Shown: positions 43,089 through 53,017 of the stretch, piece after piece
Layout of the letters: each line of letters opens with the position of its first letter
Numbering within the stretch: the stretch's first letter is position 1
Origin: Thalassovita sp.
GTDB lineage: Bacteria; Pseudomonadota; Alphaproteobacteria; Rhodobacterales; Rhodobacteraceae
DNA: 64,000 nucleotides
Assembly: GCF_963691685.1 (NCBI RefSeq)
Contig: NZ_OY829290.1
Coordinates: 3,348,001 to 3,412,000, forward strand
Reading direction: 5' to 3'
The notes under the pieces: model-generated
What the model was told of the DNA's origin: nothing
The model's database searches: none
The model's input: the letters and a program-made list of their open reading frames with translations, nothing else
Made by a program: the position numbers and the translations under genes

Positions 43089-43991
43089 TCAGGTATCTGC
43101 GATGAACGCCAGCGTTTTGCGCGCCAGTTCCGGGCCGACATCCTCTTGCAGGAAATGCCCCGCATTAGGGAACAGGACATGCGGCTGCCCCGCCGCGCCC
43201 GGCATCAGTTTCTGAAACACCCCATCGATCCCTGCCATCACCTTATCCTCAGCGCCAAAGGCGGTCAGCACCGGCAGATCCAACCCTTTCAGCACCTGCC
43301 AGGCATCGCGGTTGGGCTGGGCGGCGGGATCCTCGGGGTTGTCCGGCACCAACATGGGAAACTGCCGCGCGCCGGCCAGATAGGATTCATCAGGAAAGGG
43401 TGCGTTATAAGCGGCGACCTCTGCCTCGGTCAGTTTGCTGATGGTGCCACCATAGACGATCCGGCCCGCATTGAACGGATCTGCGGCCTGCGAATAGGCG
43501 CGCCAGCTTTTGAACGCCTCACTCATCGGCTGATCCCCGGTTGGCAGGGCCGTATTGGCCACCACCAGCCGGGCAAAACGATCCGGCATCATCGCCAGCA
43601 GCCTGAGCCCCAGCAGACCGCCCCAGTCCTGACAGATCAATGTGATCCCCTGCAGATCCATCTGCACCAGCCAATCGGCCAGCCAGTCGACATGGGATTG
43701 ATAACTATAATCGCTGCGCTGCGTCGGTTTGTCAGAACGGCCAAACCCAATCAGATCAGGCGCCACGGCCCGATGCCCGGCGGCGGAGAAGAGCGGGATC
43801 ATGTGCCGGTAAAGGTAGGACCAGGTCGGCTCCCCATGCAGCATCAGAACCGGGGCCGCCTGCCGCGGGCCTTCATCAACATAATGCATCCGCAGCGCCG
43901 CAGCCCCCTGACCAACGGTCAGGTACTGCGGCGCAAAATCATAATCCTGCAGCCCTTCAAAACGGTTGTCTTCTGTACGCAAGAACTTCAT
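43089..43991 (-). CDS. Haloalkane dehalogenase (HLD-I, DhlA-like)
   Basis: A 300-residue alpha/beta hydrolase that should replace a halogen on an alkane with hydroxyl. Compared with DhlA (recalled), all key residues are present: E54 in HGEPTW, nucleophile D122 and halide-binding W123 in CQDWGG, the second halide Trp in FKSWRAY, the Asp in AFGAEDKV and the His in NAGHFLQED. The cap region TEAEVAAYNAPFPDESYLAG also matches DhlA. The ATG at 43991 follows GGAGGGAGG. It is a single gene. Confidence 0.9.
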   Translation of the reverse strand: MKFLRTEDNRFEGLQDYDFAPQYLTVGQGAAALRMHYVDEGPRQAAPVLMLHGEPTWSYLYRHMIPLFSAAGHRAVAPDLIGFGRSDKPTQRSDYSYQSHVDWLADWLVQMDLQGITLICQDWGGLLGLRLLAMMPDRFARLVVANTALPTGDQPMSEAFKSWRAYSQAADPFNAGRIVYGGTISKLTEAEVAAYNAPFPDESYLAGARQFPMLVPDNPEDPAAQPNRDAWQVLKGLDLPVLTAFGAEDKVMAGIDGVFQKLMPGAAGQPHVLFPNAGHFLQEDVGPELARKTLAFIADT

Positions 43992-44084
43992 CGCGGCCTC
44001 CCTCCGGTCTGAAGCGGTATAATGCACCGATTGTGCCCGCCGCCAAATCGAAAGCGTCGCTCGCTGTGTCTGCGGCCGCGCAGT

Positions 44085-44107
44085 GAGTATTTGGGGAACA
44101 TTGAAAG
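44085..44107 (+). repeat. Dispersed GAGTATTT repeat, copy C
   Basis: GAGTATTTGGGGAACATTGA with AAG, identical over 23 bp to copy D at 56315. It is preceded by a small palindromic hairpin CTGCGGCCGCGCAG at 44070-44083. Confidence 0.75.
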
Positions 44108-44124
44108 AGCGGGGGGCAGCAACG

Positions 44125-44150
44125 AAAAAGGCCACCCCGAGGGGTGGCCT
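44125..44150 (-). terminator. Terminator of proS
   Basis: Minus strand: AGGCCACCCC-TC-GGGGTGGCCT followed by TTTT. A 10-bp GC-rich stem, 25 bp after the proS stop. Confidence 0.9.
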
Positions 44151-44175
44151 GGATGGTCTAACTTGCAGGGGGCGA

Positions 44176-45528
44176 TCAGAAGACGTTGACGCGGTGGGGG
44201 GCGTAGATCTCGATGATTTTCTGAACGGCCTGTTCCGGCGTCATCTCTTCGCTTTCGCCGGTGCGGCGGCAGGTCAGTTCGACCACACCGTTTTTCAGAC
44301 CACGCGGGCCCACGGTGATGCGCCAGGGCAGGCCGATCAGATCCATGGTGGCGAACTTGCCACCGGCGCGTTCCTTGCGGTCATCATAAAGCGGCTCCAG
44401 CCCAACAGCGGTGAAGCTGTTGTAGAGCGCCTCACAGGCGGCATCGGCCTCCTCATCGCCCTGTTTCAGGTTCACGATGCCAACGTGGAACGGGGTGACA
44501 CCTTCGGGCCAGATGATGCCGTTGTCATCATGGCTGGCCTCGATGATCGCGCCCAGCAGACGAGAAACGCCGATGCCGTGGCTGCCCATGTGGACCTCAG
44601 TCGGCTTGCCATCAGGGCCTTGGACGGTGGCGCCAAGGGCCGCGGAGTATTTTGTGCCGAAGTAGAAGATCTGGCCAACCTCAATGCCGCGGGCGACGCA
44701 ACGGCGTTCCTCAGGCACCTCGTTGAAGAGCGCCTCATCATGGGTTTCATCGGTGCGGGCATAGCGCGAGGTGAACTCTTCCAGCACGGCCTGACACTGT
44801 TCGACGCTGTTATAGTCGATCTCACGCTCACCAAAGGTCAGATCGGTGATTTCGCGGTCATAGAAGACCTCGGACTCGCCGGTTTCGGCCAGCACCAGGA
44901 ATTCATGCGTGTCATCACCGCCGATTGGGCCGGAATCGGCGCGCATCGGGATCGCCTGCAGGCCCATACGCTCATAGGTGCGCAGGTAGCTGACGAGGTG
45001 GCGGTTATAGGCGTGCAGCGCGTCCTCTTTGGTGAGGTCGAAGTTGTAGCCGTCTTTCATGTAGAACTCACGGCCCCGCATCACGCCGAAACGCGGACGG
45101 ATCTCATCGCGGAATTTCCACTGGATCTGATACAGTGTCAGTGGCAGGTCTTTGTAGCTGTTCACATGGGCGCGGAACACATCGGTGAACAGTTCTTCTG
45201 CGGTGGGTGAAAACAGCATGTCACGGCCATGACGGTCCTGCATCCGCAGCATTTCTTCGCCATAACCGTCATAACGGCCCGACTCACGCCACAGATCGGC
45301 GGACTGCAGGGTCGGCATCTGCATCGGGATGTGACCGGCGCGGATCTGTTCCTGATGCACGATGTTTTCGATCTTGCGCAGCACCTTGAAGCCCAGCGGC
45401 AGCCAGGAATAAATCCCGGCAGATTGCTGTTTGATCATGCCGGCGCGCAGCATCAGACGGTGGCTGACAATCTGCGCCTCGGACGGGTTTTCTTTCAGTA
45501 CGGGCAGGAAATAGCGCGACAGACGCAT
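44176..45528 (-). CDS. proS: Proline-tRNA ligase (short alphaproteobacterial form)
   Basis: A 450-residue class II synthetase that charges tRNA-Pro. Motif 2 is seen as [21 protein letters not shown] and motif 3 as [15 protein letters not shown]; the TSEE-like proline pocket is PTAEELFTD. The editing insertion of the long bacterial ProS (about 570 residues) is missing: after [12 protein letters not shown] the chain goes almost directly to the C-terminal part. This is usual in Alphaproteobacteria. The C-terminal anticodon domain is complete. AAGGGG lies seven bases before the ATG. Confidence 0.95.
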   Translation of the reverse strand: MRLSRYFLPVLKENPSEAQIVSHRLMLRAGMIKQQSAGIYSWLPLGFKVLRKIENIVHQEQIRAGHIPMQMPTLQSADLWRESGRYDGYGEEMLRMQDRHGRDMLFSPTAEELFTDVFRAHVNSYKDLPLTLYQIQWKFRDEIRPRFGVMRGREFYMKDGYNFDLTKEDALHAYNRHLVSYLRTYERMGLQAIPMRADSGPIGGDDTHEFLVLAETGESEVFYDREITDLTFGEREIDYNSVEQCQAVLEEFTSRYARTDETHDEALFNEVPEERRCVARGIEVGQIFYFGTKYSAALGATVQGPDGKPTEVHMGSHGIGVSRLLGAIIEASHDDNGIIWPEGVTPFHVGIVNLKQGDEEADAACEALYNSFTAVGLEPLYDDRKERAGGKFATMDLIGLPWRITVGPRGLKNGVVELTCRRTGESEEMTPEQAVQKIIEIYAPHRVNVF

Positions 45529-45806
45529 GGATGACCCCTTGGGATTGGTAAAACTTGGTTAGAGACGGGTTTAGAAGAGGGGCGCAAGGCAGACAAGGGG
45601 CAAGGTGGCCCCAAGGCCGCCGGTCTTTTTCCCCAGTCCCATGCCCGCGCGGCCAAGCGGCGGCCCGGAGGCGGTCCCGCCTGCCGGTAAAACGCTCCAC
45701 GGCAACCGGTTAGAAGCCGCCGAAACAGGGCATGCCCCTGCCCTGCCCCTTGATCTGTCGCGCAGAACCGACGACATAGGAGGCTAAGCAAAAACAGGGG
45801 GCGCAG

Positions 45807-46874
45807 ATGGCTTTGTCAGCGAAGGAACAGGTAGGGTATTGGGGTGTGGCCTTGGCGGCATCGTCCCTAGCGCTGTGGTATCTGGGCGATGTGATCCTGC
45901 CCTTTGTTCTGGGCGGCGCAATTGCCTATTTCCTGGATCCGGTCGCCGACCGGCTGGAGGCGTGGGGATTTTCCCGGGTCTTTGCCACTGCAATCATTAC
46001 CATCGTGGCTGTATTGACCTTTGTTATGCTCGTGCTCTTGGTGGTGCCCTCGCTGATCAACCAGTCGGCGGCGCTGTTGCAGGTGATGCCGCAGGCCTTT
46101 GAGGATCTCTGGGCCTTCTTGATCCAGCGCTTCCCGCAGATCCTGGATGAAACCTCCACCCTGAACCAATCGCTGCAGCAGATCGGCCAGACCATCGAAT
46201 CCAAAGGCGGTGAGCTGCTGAACGCGGTCTTCTCCTCAGCCTTGTCGATCATCAACGTTGTGATGCTCTTCGTGATCGTGCCTGTGGTGGCCTTTTATCT
46301 GCTGCTGGACTGGGACCGGATGGTGGCCAAGGTGGATGATATGCTGCCGCGCGATCATGCGCCAGTGATCCGTCAGCTGGCCAAACAGATCGATGGCACG
46401 CTGGCCTCTTTCATTCGCGGCATGGGCACGGTCTGTCTGGTGCTGGGCACCTATTATGCGGTGGCGCTGATGCTGGTGGGGCTACAATTTGGCCTGGTGG
46501 TTGGCTTTGTCGCCGGGGCACTGACCTTCATCCCCTATATCGGGGCACTGTTCGGCGGTGTGCTGGCCATTGGTCTGGCACTGTTTCAGTTCTGGGGCGA
46601 TTGGCTGTCAATCGGTCTGGTCGCAGGCATCTTTGTGTTGGGTCAGGTGATTGAGGGCAATGTGCTGACGCCCAAGATGGTCGGCAGCTCGGTTGGGCTG
46701 CACCCTGTCTGGCTGATCTTTGCGCTGTCGGTCTTTGGCTCGCTCTTTGGATTTGTCGGCATGCTGGTGGCGGTGCCGGTGGCGGCCTCCATCGGTGTGG
46801 TTGCCCGCTTTGGCATGGACAATTACAAAGGCGGCCGACTCTACCAAGGCCACGCCGGAAAGCGCGACGAGTGA
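45807..46874 (+). CDS. AI-2E/PerM-family membrane protein
   Basis: A 355-residue inner-membrane protein with about seven or eight hydrophobic segments. The central PVVAFYLLLDWDRMV and the C-terminal GALTFIPYIGALFGGVLAIGL, QVIEGNVLTPKMVGSSVGLHPVW and FGSLFGFVGMLVAVPVAA are the family's landmarks. Members have been proposed as autoinducer-2 exporters or ion antiporters, so the substrate is open. Its stop overlaps the GTG of the hda gene (GTGA). It heads perM-hda-ppk-ppx. Confidence 0.9.
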   Translation: MALSAKEQVGYWGVALAASSLALWYLGDVILPFVLGGAIAYFLDPVADRLEAWGFSRVFATAIITIVAVLTFVMLVLLVVPSLINQSAALLQVMPQAFEDLWAFLIQRFPQILDETSTLNQSLQQIGQTIESKGGELLNAVFSSALSIINVVMLFVIVPVVAFYLLLDWDRMVAKVDDMLPRDHAPVIRQLAKQIDGTLASFIRGMGTVCLVLGTYYAVALMLVGLQFGLVVGFVAGALTFIPYIGALFGGVLAIGLALFQFWGDWLSIGLVAGIFVLGQVIEGNVLTPKMVGSSVGLHPVWLIFALSVFGSLFGFVGMLVAVPVAASIGVVARFGMDNYKGGRLYQGHAGKRDE

Positions 46875-47572
46875 ACCACCGCCAATTAAGCTTTGATCTA
46901 CCAGTGCGTCCCGCGCTGGGACGGGAAGACTTTTTTGTCTCTCCGGCCAATGCGATGGCGGTTGTCCTGTTGGAAAACTGGCGCGACTGGTCCGGGCGCA
47001 AACTGGCGCTGATCGGCCCGAAAGGATCCGGCAAAACCCATCTGGCCCATGTGTGGGCGGTGACCTCTGGTGCGTTGATCCTGAAGGCCACGGATCTGGG
47101 CGATGTGGAAATCCCCGCCGTGGCGATGGGCCCTGTGGTGGTTGAGGATGTGCAGGACATTGCTGGCCTGCGCCCGTTGGAAGAAGCACTGTTTCACCTG
47201 CACAATCTGGTGCTGGCCGAAGGCTTCCCCCTGCTGATCACCGCGGATCGGCCGGCGCATCTGTGGGGGCTCAGCCTACCGGATCTGATGAGCCGGATGC
47301 AGGGCACCCAATCGGTCAATCTGGAGCAGCCCGATGATCAGCTGCTGTCGGCCGTGGTGGCCAAACTCTTTGCCGACCGTCAGCTGATGCCCAGCCCGGA
47401 TGTGATTTCCTATCTGGTGGCGCGGATGGACCGCAGCTTTGATGCCGCCCGTGATCTGGTGGCTGCCATTGACCGCGAAGCCTTGGCCCGCAAACGTCCG
47501 GTGACGCGCAAACTGGCGGCGGAGGTGCTGGGCCAAAGCGAATTGCCCGATCTGCTGGACAATCCCGGCTAA
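46871..47572 (+). CDS. hdaA: DnaA-like regulatory inactivation protein (HdaA type)
   Basis: A 233-residue AAA+ protein homologous to the ATPase domain of DnaA. The N-terminal RQLSFDLP (residues 4-11) matches the clamp-binding motif of Hda. Walker A is IGPKGSGKTHLAHVW near residue 48; Walker B and sensor motifs follow (VVVEDVQDI, LLITADRPAHLW, MSRMQG). It likely promotes ATP hydrolysis by DnaA at the sliding clamp to prevent over-initiation. It starts with GTG overlapping the upstream stop; conservation of the clamp motif supports this start. Confidence 0.9.
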   Translation: MNHRQLSFDLPVRPALGREDFFVSPANAMAVVLLENWRDWSGRKLALIGPKGSGKTHLAHVWAVTSGALILKATDLGDVEIPAVAMGPVVVEDVQDIAGLRPLEEALFHLHNLVLAEGFPLLITADRPAHLWGLSLPDLMSRMQGTQSVNLEQPDDQLLSAVVAKLFADRQLMPSPDVISYLVARMDRSFDAARDLVAAIDREALARKRPVTRKLAAEVLGQSELPDLLDNPG

Positions 47573-47623
47573 GGGCGGCACTCTCGTCACCATAGTTTCA
47601 CATGCTTTGAGCATAAGCGCCTC

Positions 47624-49798
47624 ATGTCACACGCAGATTTTTTGAACGCTCCCTTCCCGGAGCCGATCGACCTTCCCGATCTCGACCAAACCGGGGCCGC
47701 CCGGTTCTATAACCGCGAACTCAGCTGGCTGGGCTTTAACTGGCGCGTGCTGGAAGAGGCGGAAAACCCCAAGGTGCCGCTGTTGGAGCGGGTGCGGTTT
47801 CTCTCCATATCGGCCACCAACCTGGATGAGTTTTACACCGTCCGCGTCGCCGGCCTGCGTGAGCTGAAGCGCGAAGGTCACCAGACCCCGGCCGCCGATG
47901 GGCTGAGCCCGTCTGAGCAACTGGTGCTGATCAACGAAGACGCGCGCAATCTGATGATGAGCCAGCAGCGGATCTTTGATGATCTGCGCAACCAGCTGGC
48001 GGCAGAAAACATCCATATTCTGGACCGCACCGGGGTCGAGGATGCGGATATGGCCTATCTTGAGGATGTCTTCCTCAATCAGGTGTTTCCGGTCTTGTCA
48101 CCGCTGGCGGTGGACCCGGCGCACCCTTTCCCCTTCATCCCCAACACCGGCTTTTCGCTGGCGCTGCAGCTGGAACGTCGCCCCGGCAAACGGCAATTGA
48201 TCACCCTTCTGCCGATCCCGGCACAGATCAGCCGTTTTGTGCAACTGCCCGCCAGTGGCGGCACCCTGCGCTTCCTGCCGCTGGAAGAGATGCTGCTGCT
48301 GTTCACCGACAAGCTGTTCCCCGGCTATCACATGAAGGGCCATTGCACCTTCCGGGTGCTGCGTGACAGCGACCTCGAGGTCGAAGAAGAAGCCGAAGAT
48401 CTGGTGCGCGAATTTGAGGTGGCGCTGAAACGCCGCCGCCGTGGCGAAGTGGTGCGGATGAAAATCTCCTCCGGGGCGCCAGAAATGCTGAAATCGGTGA
48501 TCACCGAAGAACTGCACGTTGACGCGGATGAAATCGTCGAAGTGGACGGCATGATCGGCATCGCCGACGTGAAGGAGCTGGTCTCGGATGAGCGGCCCGA
48601 TCTGCTGTGGCCCAGCTTCACCCCGCGGGTGCCGGAACGGGTGCAAGACTTTGACGGCGATATGTTTGCCGCGATCAAGCAGAAAGACATGCTGCTGCAC
48701 CACCCCTATGAAACCTTCGACATGGTGGTGCGTTTCCTGAAGCAGGCCGCCGCTGACCCGAATGTGGTGGCGATCAAACAGACGCTTTACCGGACCTCCA
48801 AGAAATCCCCCATCGTCGAAGCCCTGTGCGAAGCAGCAGAGGATGGTAAATCCGTCACCGCATTGGTGGAGTTGAAAGCGCGGTTTGATGAGGCTGCCAA
48901 CATCCGTCAGTCACGCCGGCTGGAACGGTCTGGCGCCCATGTGGTTTATGGGTTTGTCGATCTGAAAACCCACGCCAAAATCTCCACCGTGGTGCGCCGC
49001 GAAGGTGACCGGCTGGTCACCTACACCCATTACGGCACCGGCAACTATCACCCGATCACCGCCCGGATCTACACCGACCTCAGCCTGTTCACCTGCGATG
49101 ACAAGCTGGGCCGCGACGCCACCAAAGTGTTCAACTACCTTTCCGGCTATGTCGAACCTGAAGGGCTGGAAAATCTGGCGATTTCCCCCATTGGCCTGAA
49201 ACAGCGCCTGCTGGAAAGCTTTGAAAAAGAAGCCGAACATGCCCGCGCTGGCCGTCCGGCCGAGATTTGGGCCAAGATGAACTCGCTCATCGATCCTGAG
49301 ATCATCGATGGCCTCTACAAGGCCAGCCAGGCGGGTGTGAAAATCAGCCTTGTGATCCGCGGCATCTGCGGGCTGCGCCCCGGCATCAAAGGCCTGAGCG
49401 AAAACATCCGGGTGAAATCGGTTGTCGGGCGGTTCCTTGAACATTCCCGCATCGCCTGTTTCGGCAATGGCCACGGCCTGCCCGCGAAAAAGGCCAAGGT
49501 CTATATGTCCTCAGCCGATTGGATGGGCCGCAACCTGAACCGCCGGGTGGAAACGCTGGTGGAAATCACCAACCCCACCGTAAAGGCCCAGATCGTCAGC
49601 CAGGTGATGGCGGCAAATCTGGCGGATGTGGCACAAAGCTGGGTCATGGCACCCGACGGGAAATTCACCCGTGCCGAGCGTGTTGAAGGCGGCTTCAACT
49701 TTAACTGCCACCGCTTCTTCATGGAAAATCCCTCGCTGTCGGGTCGCGGATCTGCAGGCGCAAAAGATGTACCGAAACTGACCCATACGGATGATTGA
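47624..49798 (+). CDS. ppk1: Polyphosphate kinase 1
   Basis: A 724-residue enzyme that makes polyphosphate from ATP. N-terminal [19 protein letters not shown], central LPSF-like [19 protein letters not shown] and [16 protein letters not shown], and the phosphorylated histidine at about residue 450 in [13 protein letters not shown]; the second phospholipase-D-like half carries [15 protein letters not shown] and [16 protein letters not shown]. The length is typical. It is followed 51 bp later by the exopolyphosphatase gene, so synthesis and breakdown of polyphosphate are encoded together. Confidence 0.96.
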   Translation: MSHADFLNAPFPEPIDLPDLDQTGAARFYNRELSWLGFNWRVLEEAENPKVPLLERVRFLSISATNLDEFYTVRVAGLRELKREGHQTPAADGLSPSEQLVLINEDARNLMMSQQRIFDDLRNQLAAENIHILDRTGVEDADMAYLEDVFLNQVFPVLSPLAVDPAHPFPFIPNTGFSLALQLERRPGKRQLITLLPIPAQISRFVQLPASGGTLRFLPLEEMLLLFTDKLFPGYHMKGHCTFRVLRDSDLEVEEEAEDLVREFEVALKRRRRGEVVRMKISSGAPEMLKSVITEELHVDADEIVEVDGMIGIADVKELVSDERPDLLWPSFTPRVPERVQDFDGDMFAAIKQKDMLLHHPYETFDMVVRFLKQAAADPNVVAIKQTLYRTSKKSPIVEALCEAAEDGKSVTALVELKARFDEAANIRQSRRLERSGAHVVYGFVDLKTHAKISTVVRREGDRLVTYTHYGTGNYHPITARIYTDLSLFTCDDKLGRDATKVFNYLSGYVEPEGLENLAISPIGLKQRLLESFEKEAEHARAGRPAEIWAKMNSLIDPEIIDGLYKASQAGVKISLVIRGICGLRPGIKGLSENIRVKSVVGRFLEHSRIACFGNGHGLPAKKAKVYMSSADWMGRNLNRRVETLVEITNPTVKAQIVSQVMAANLADVAQSWVMAPDGKFTRAERVEGGFNFNCHRFFMENPSLSGRGSAGAKDVPKLTHTDD

Positions 49799-49849
49799 CC
49801 CGGCCGCCGGGTCAAGGCATCAAGGTGTTGGTATAGAAGGAACATCGCC

Positions 49850-51424
49850 ATGGACGATTCCACCGGCCATGTGGCTCAGCCTCTGCCTGATAAGGGCGAC
49901 ACCACAGATGATTGGGGTCCTTTTGGGCGGCCTTTGTTCAACGATCCGGCTTCGCGCGCGCTCAGCCGGGTTGGGGTGATTGATGTCGGCTCAAACTCGG
50001 TCCGGATGGTGGTGTTTGACGGCGCGGCACGTTCACCCGCCTATTTCTTCAACGAAAAAATCATGTGTGCGCTTGGGGCAGGACTGGCCGAAACCGGCAA
50101 GCTGAACCCGGAAGGCCGCGCACGGGCGCTTTCGGCCATGCGGCGGTTTCAGAAACTGGCCGTGGGCATGGATGCCCCGACCATGACGGCGGTGGCCACT
50201 GCGGCGGTGCGCGATGCAACGGACGGCCCGGATTTTGTGGCCGAGGTTGAGCGTGAAACCGGCATCAAGGTCCATGTCATCGATGGCCAGGAAGAGGCGC
50301 GGCTCTCCGCTCAGGGGGTTCTCCTGGGCTGGCCGGGGGCCTACGGGCTGATCTGTGACATCGGTGGCTCCTCGCTGGAACTGGCCGAGATCAACGATGG
50401 TCAGGTTGGCAAGCGCGTCACCTCCTCGCTGGGGCCGCTGAAACTGCGCGACATCAAAGGCGGCAAAAAGGGCCGCAAAGCCCATATCGCCGCAGTCATG
50501 GAAGATCTGGCACAACAGATGGGCCCGCAGCCGAACCGCCTGTTTCTGGTCGGCGGATCCTGGCGGGCGATTGCCAAGATCGACATGGTGCGCAGGGGCT
50601 ATCCGCTGCATGTGCTTCATGAATATCGGATGACGGCAAAATCGGTGCGCGACACCATCGCCTATGTCGAAGAACAGGGCATCGACACCCTGCGCAAAAC
50701 CTGCGGCATCTCTGAGGCGCGGATGATCCTTGTCCCGATCGCCTGCGAGGTGCTGAAACGGCTGATCCGCACCTTCAAGCCGCATGACATCGCCATTTCC
50801 TCCTACGGGATCCGTGAGGGTCTGCTGTATGAACAGATGCCCGATCAGCTGCGCCAACGCGATCCATTGATCGAAGCGGCGCGGTTCTCCGAAGCCAAAG
50901 ATGCCCGCCTGCCTGGCTTTGGCAAAACGCTTTATGACTTTGTCTCCCCGCTGTTCAAATCCGCCAAATGGGAACGCAAACGGCTGATCAAAGCCGCCTG
51001 TCTGCTGCATGATGTCAGCTGGCGCGCCCATCCCGATTACCGGGCGGAGGTCTGTTTTGACAATGTGACCCGCGCCAACCTTGGTGGCTTGCGCCATTCC
51101 GAACGGGTGTTTCTGGGGCTGGCGCTGATGAACCGCTACAAGAACAGCCGCTCAGACAGTCGCTTCCCCGGGATCTTCGACATTCTGGATGAAAAGGCCA
51201 TCAAAGAGGCCGAGGTGCTGGGCAAAGCCATGCGTCTGGGCGCTATGCTGTGGCCGAAAGCGGATCAGAAAATCGGTGAATTCCGTCTGTTTCCAAAGAA
51301 AAAGCAGCTGGAGTTGATCCTCAGCCGAGATGCGGAACCGCTGTTTGGTGAAGTGGCGCAATCCAGGCTGAATTCGCTGGCGCGATCGCTGGATGTTGAG
51401 GTCACGGTCAAGATCAAAGGCTGA
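49850..51424 (+). CDS. ppx: Exopolyphosphatase (Ppx/GppA family)
   Basis: A 524-residue ASKHA-fold phosphatase. Phosphate-1 loop VGVIDVGSNSVRMVVFDG begins near residue 41 after a polar, probably disordered N-terminus; ATAAVRDATDG, DIGGSSLELAEI and SYGIREGLLYEQM are the other core motifs. An HD-like C-terminal region has LLHDVSWRAHPDYR. It releases phosphate from polyphosphate or pppGpp; position after ppk1 favours polyphosphate. AAGGAA lies seven bases before the ATG. Confidence 0.94.
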   Translation: MDDSTGHVAQPLPDKGDTTDDWGPFGRPLFNDPASRALSRVGVIDVGSNSVRMVVFDGAARSPAYFFNEKIMCALGAGLAETGKLNPEGRARALSAMRRFQKLAVGMDAPTMTAVATAAVRDATDGPDFVAEVERETGIKVHVIDGQEEARLSAQGVLLGWPGAYGLICDIGGSSLELAEINDGQVGKRVTSSLGPLKLRDIKGGKKGRKAHIAAVMEDLAQQMGPQPNRLFLVGGSWRAIAKIDMVRRGYPLHVLHEYRMTAKSVRDTIAYVEEQGIDTLRKTCGISEARMILVPIACEVLKRLIRTFKPHDIAISSYGIREGLLYEQMPDQLRQRDPLIEAARFSEAKDARLPGFGKTLYDFVSPLFKSAKWERKRLIKAACLLHDVSWRAHPDYRAEVCFDNVTRANLGGLRHSERVFLGLALMNRYKNSRSDSRFPGIFDILDEKAIKEAEVLGKAMRLGAMLWPKADQKIGEFRLFPKKKQLELILSRDAEPLFGEVAQSRLNSLARSLDVEVTVKIKG

Positions 51425-51436
51425 TCAGATCCGCGA

Positions 51437-51832
51437 TCACAGATCGATTGCGCCGTTTTCATTATTGGCTTCCCCCGCAGGGGGCTCAACCTCATCAGGT
51501 TGTTTGCGGCGCAGGATGATATCACCGTTCGGCAGCACCTCAGGGGCGTGATACATGGTGATGTCATCAACCTTGTCCAACAGCTCCATGAAGGCCGGGC
51601 CCATTTCATCCACCAAGGCCCGCAGCGCAGGTTCCATTTCGGCGGTGAGGTCGTTCAGCTCATCAATGGCGGGCTCCATCTCCTGAATGATGCCTTTGAG
51701 GAACAGCTTGGCCCCCTCCTCCATCAGGGAAAACCCTTCTTCCTCCGCCTCGGCCTCTTGCGCGGCAAGCGGGGTTGCAAAGGGCGCGACGAATGCAGCG
51801 CAGAACACGGGGAGGATCAGCAGATGTCTCAT
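51437..51832 (-). CDS. Exported acidic protein of unknown function
   Basis: A 131-residue protein with a signal peptide (RHLLILPVFCAAFVAPFATPLAAQ, cleavage near residue 24). The mature part is strongly acidic and helical (EAEAEEEGFSLMEEGAKLFLKGIIQEMEP, ELNDLTAEMEPALRALVDEMGPAF), ending with a short YHAPEVLPNGDIILRR strand pair and a Pro/Glu tail. No ATPase motif is present, although homologues are sometimes labelled as such. It is convergent with ppx, with 12 bp between the stops. Confidence 0.82.
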   Translation of the reverse strand: MRHLLILPVFCAAFVAPFATPLAAQEAEAEEEGFSLMEEGAKLFLKGIIQEMEPAIDELNDLTAEMEPALRALVDEMGPAFMELLDKVDDITMYHAPEVLPNGDIILRRKQPDEVEPPAGEANNENGAIDL

Positions 51833-51958
51833 GGCGCCAGTATAGCGCGTCTGAGGGGCGGTTCCGAGGCTGGTGTATTCGCCTCACCGAATTCGCGCCT
51901 ATTTTCGCTCATCCCGGTTGCGCGCATCCGGGCAGCGCAAACGGGCGGCGCTGCCGGG

Positions 51959-53017
51959 TCACGGCAGGTCGATGTCCAGCACCACCGGGAAATGGTCACT
52001 GGCGGTCAGCAGCGCCTCACGCAGTTCAGGGCGCCCGAAACAGGCCTGATCCTCAAACGGGTGCCAGATCCGCCACTCCGGCGACCGGCCCCGCAGATCA
52101 GGCGAAATCATGATGTAGTCCAGAAGGGCCTGCAGATACCGCTTTTCCTCGGCAATATAAAACCGTGAGGTGGTGGATTGCGCCCAGCGATTGCGCAGGG
52201 CCGCTGTGGCATGGGGATCGTAGAGCCGCATGGCCGGTGGCGTTTGCACCGCACCGCCCGCCGGGCTGGCCTGCTGACCCAGCACAATCTCAACCGAGGA
52301 CCGTCCAAACAGATCTTCGTATTCATCCAGGCCGGGACCATCGTTCAGATCGCCCAGCACCATCAGTGGGGTACCCGCCGCCAGATGGGTTTCCACCCGT
52401 TGCCGCAGCCAGATGGCCTGCGCCAGCTGTTTGCGCCGATTGGCGATGGAGGCCCGCATCACCGCATCCCGCCCCCGCGCGCCATGGGGGGCCTTCGATT
52501 TCAGATGCGCCCCGATCATGCGGAACTGAAAACCAGCGGCGGTTTCCAGCGCCAACTCCAGCGGAGGTTTGGAAAACCGCACCAGATCCTCAGTCGCATC
52601 CACATCCAGATCAATGCGGAACACCCCATCAAACCGCGGCGCGCCCTGACTGCCCTTCTTGCCGGTTTCATCGCCCTGCGGGTCATGACGGGCCTGCAGC
52701 ACATCCGGGTCATAAAGCAGTGCAATTTCCTGCTGGGTGTCATTGGCAAAGCCAATCACCGCCTTGCGCGCGCGCAGGCCAAACATCTCGGCAAACGCCT
52801 CCAGCGCCGGCACGGTCTGGCGGCGGGAGTTCTGATCCGGTGCCTCAATCACCATCACGGCATCGGCATCCATCGCGGTAAAGACAATGCCCAGGGCGGT
52901 CAGCTGCTGCGCCCGGGTAACATCACGCCGGGACGACCAGCCACCATCCTCCAGCAGGGTGCCCGCATCATCAAAGAGGCTGTTGAACCATTCAACGTTG
53001 TAGGTGGCGATCCGCAT
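51959..53017 (-). CDS. Endonuclease/exonuclease/phosphatase (EEP) family protein
   Basis: A 352-residue DNase-I-fold protein: RIATYNVEWFNSLFDD at the N-terminus (metal-binding Asn and Glu of the family), VIEAPDQ, GAHLKSKAP mid-protein, MVLGDLNDGPG (metal Asp/Asn) and the C-terminal ASDHFPVVLDI (catalytic Asp-His). The substrate may be DNA, RNA or a phospholipid/sugar phosphate. No signal peptide. The ATG overlaps the stop of the TerB-DnaJ gene by one base (TGATG). Confidence 0.9.
   Translation of the reverse strand: MRIATYNVEWFNSLFDDAGTLLEDGGWSSRRDVTRAQQLTALGIVFTAMDADAVMVIEAPDQNSRRQTVPALEAFAEMFGLRARKAVIGFANDTQQEIALLYDPDVLQARHDPQGDETGKKGSQGAPRFDGVFRIDLDVDATEDLVRFSKPPLELALETAAGFQFRMIGAHLKSKAPHGARGRDAVMRASIANRRKQLAQAIWLRQRVETHLAAGTPLMVLGDLNDGPGLDEYEDLFGRSSVEIVLGQQASPAGGAVQTPPAMRLYDPHATAALRNRWAQSTTSRFYIAEEKRYLQALLDYIMISPDLRGRSPEWRIWHPFEDQACFGRPELREALLTASDHFPVVLDIDLP

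Noticed and set aside
51437..51832. AAA+ ATPase label for the acidic exported protein
   Set aside because: There is a signal peptide and no Walker A or B motif; the label cannot be supported.
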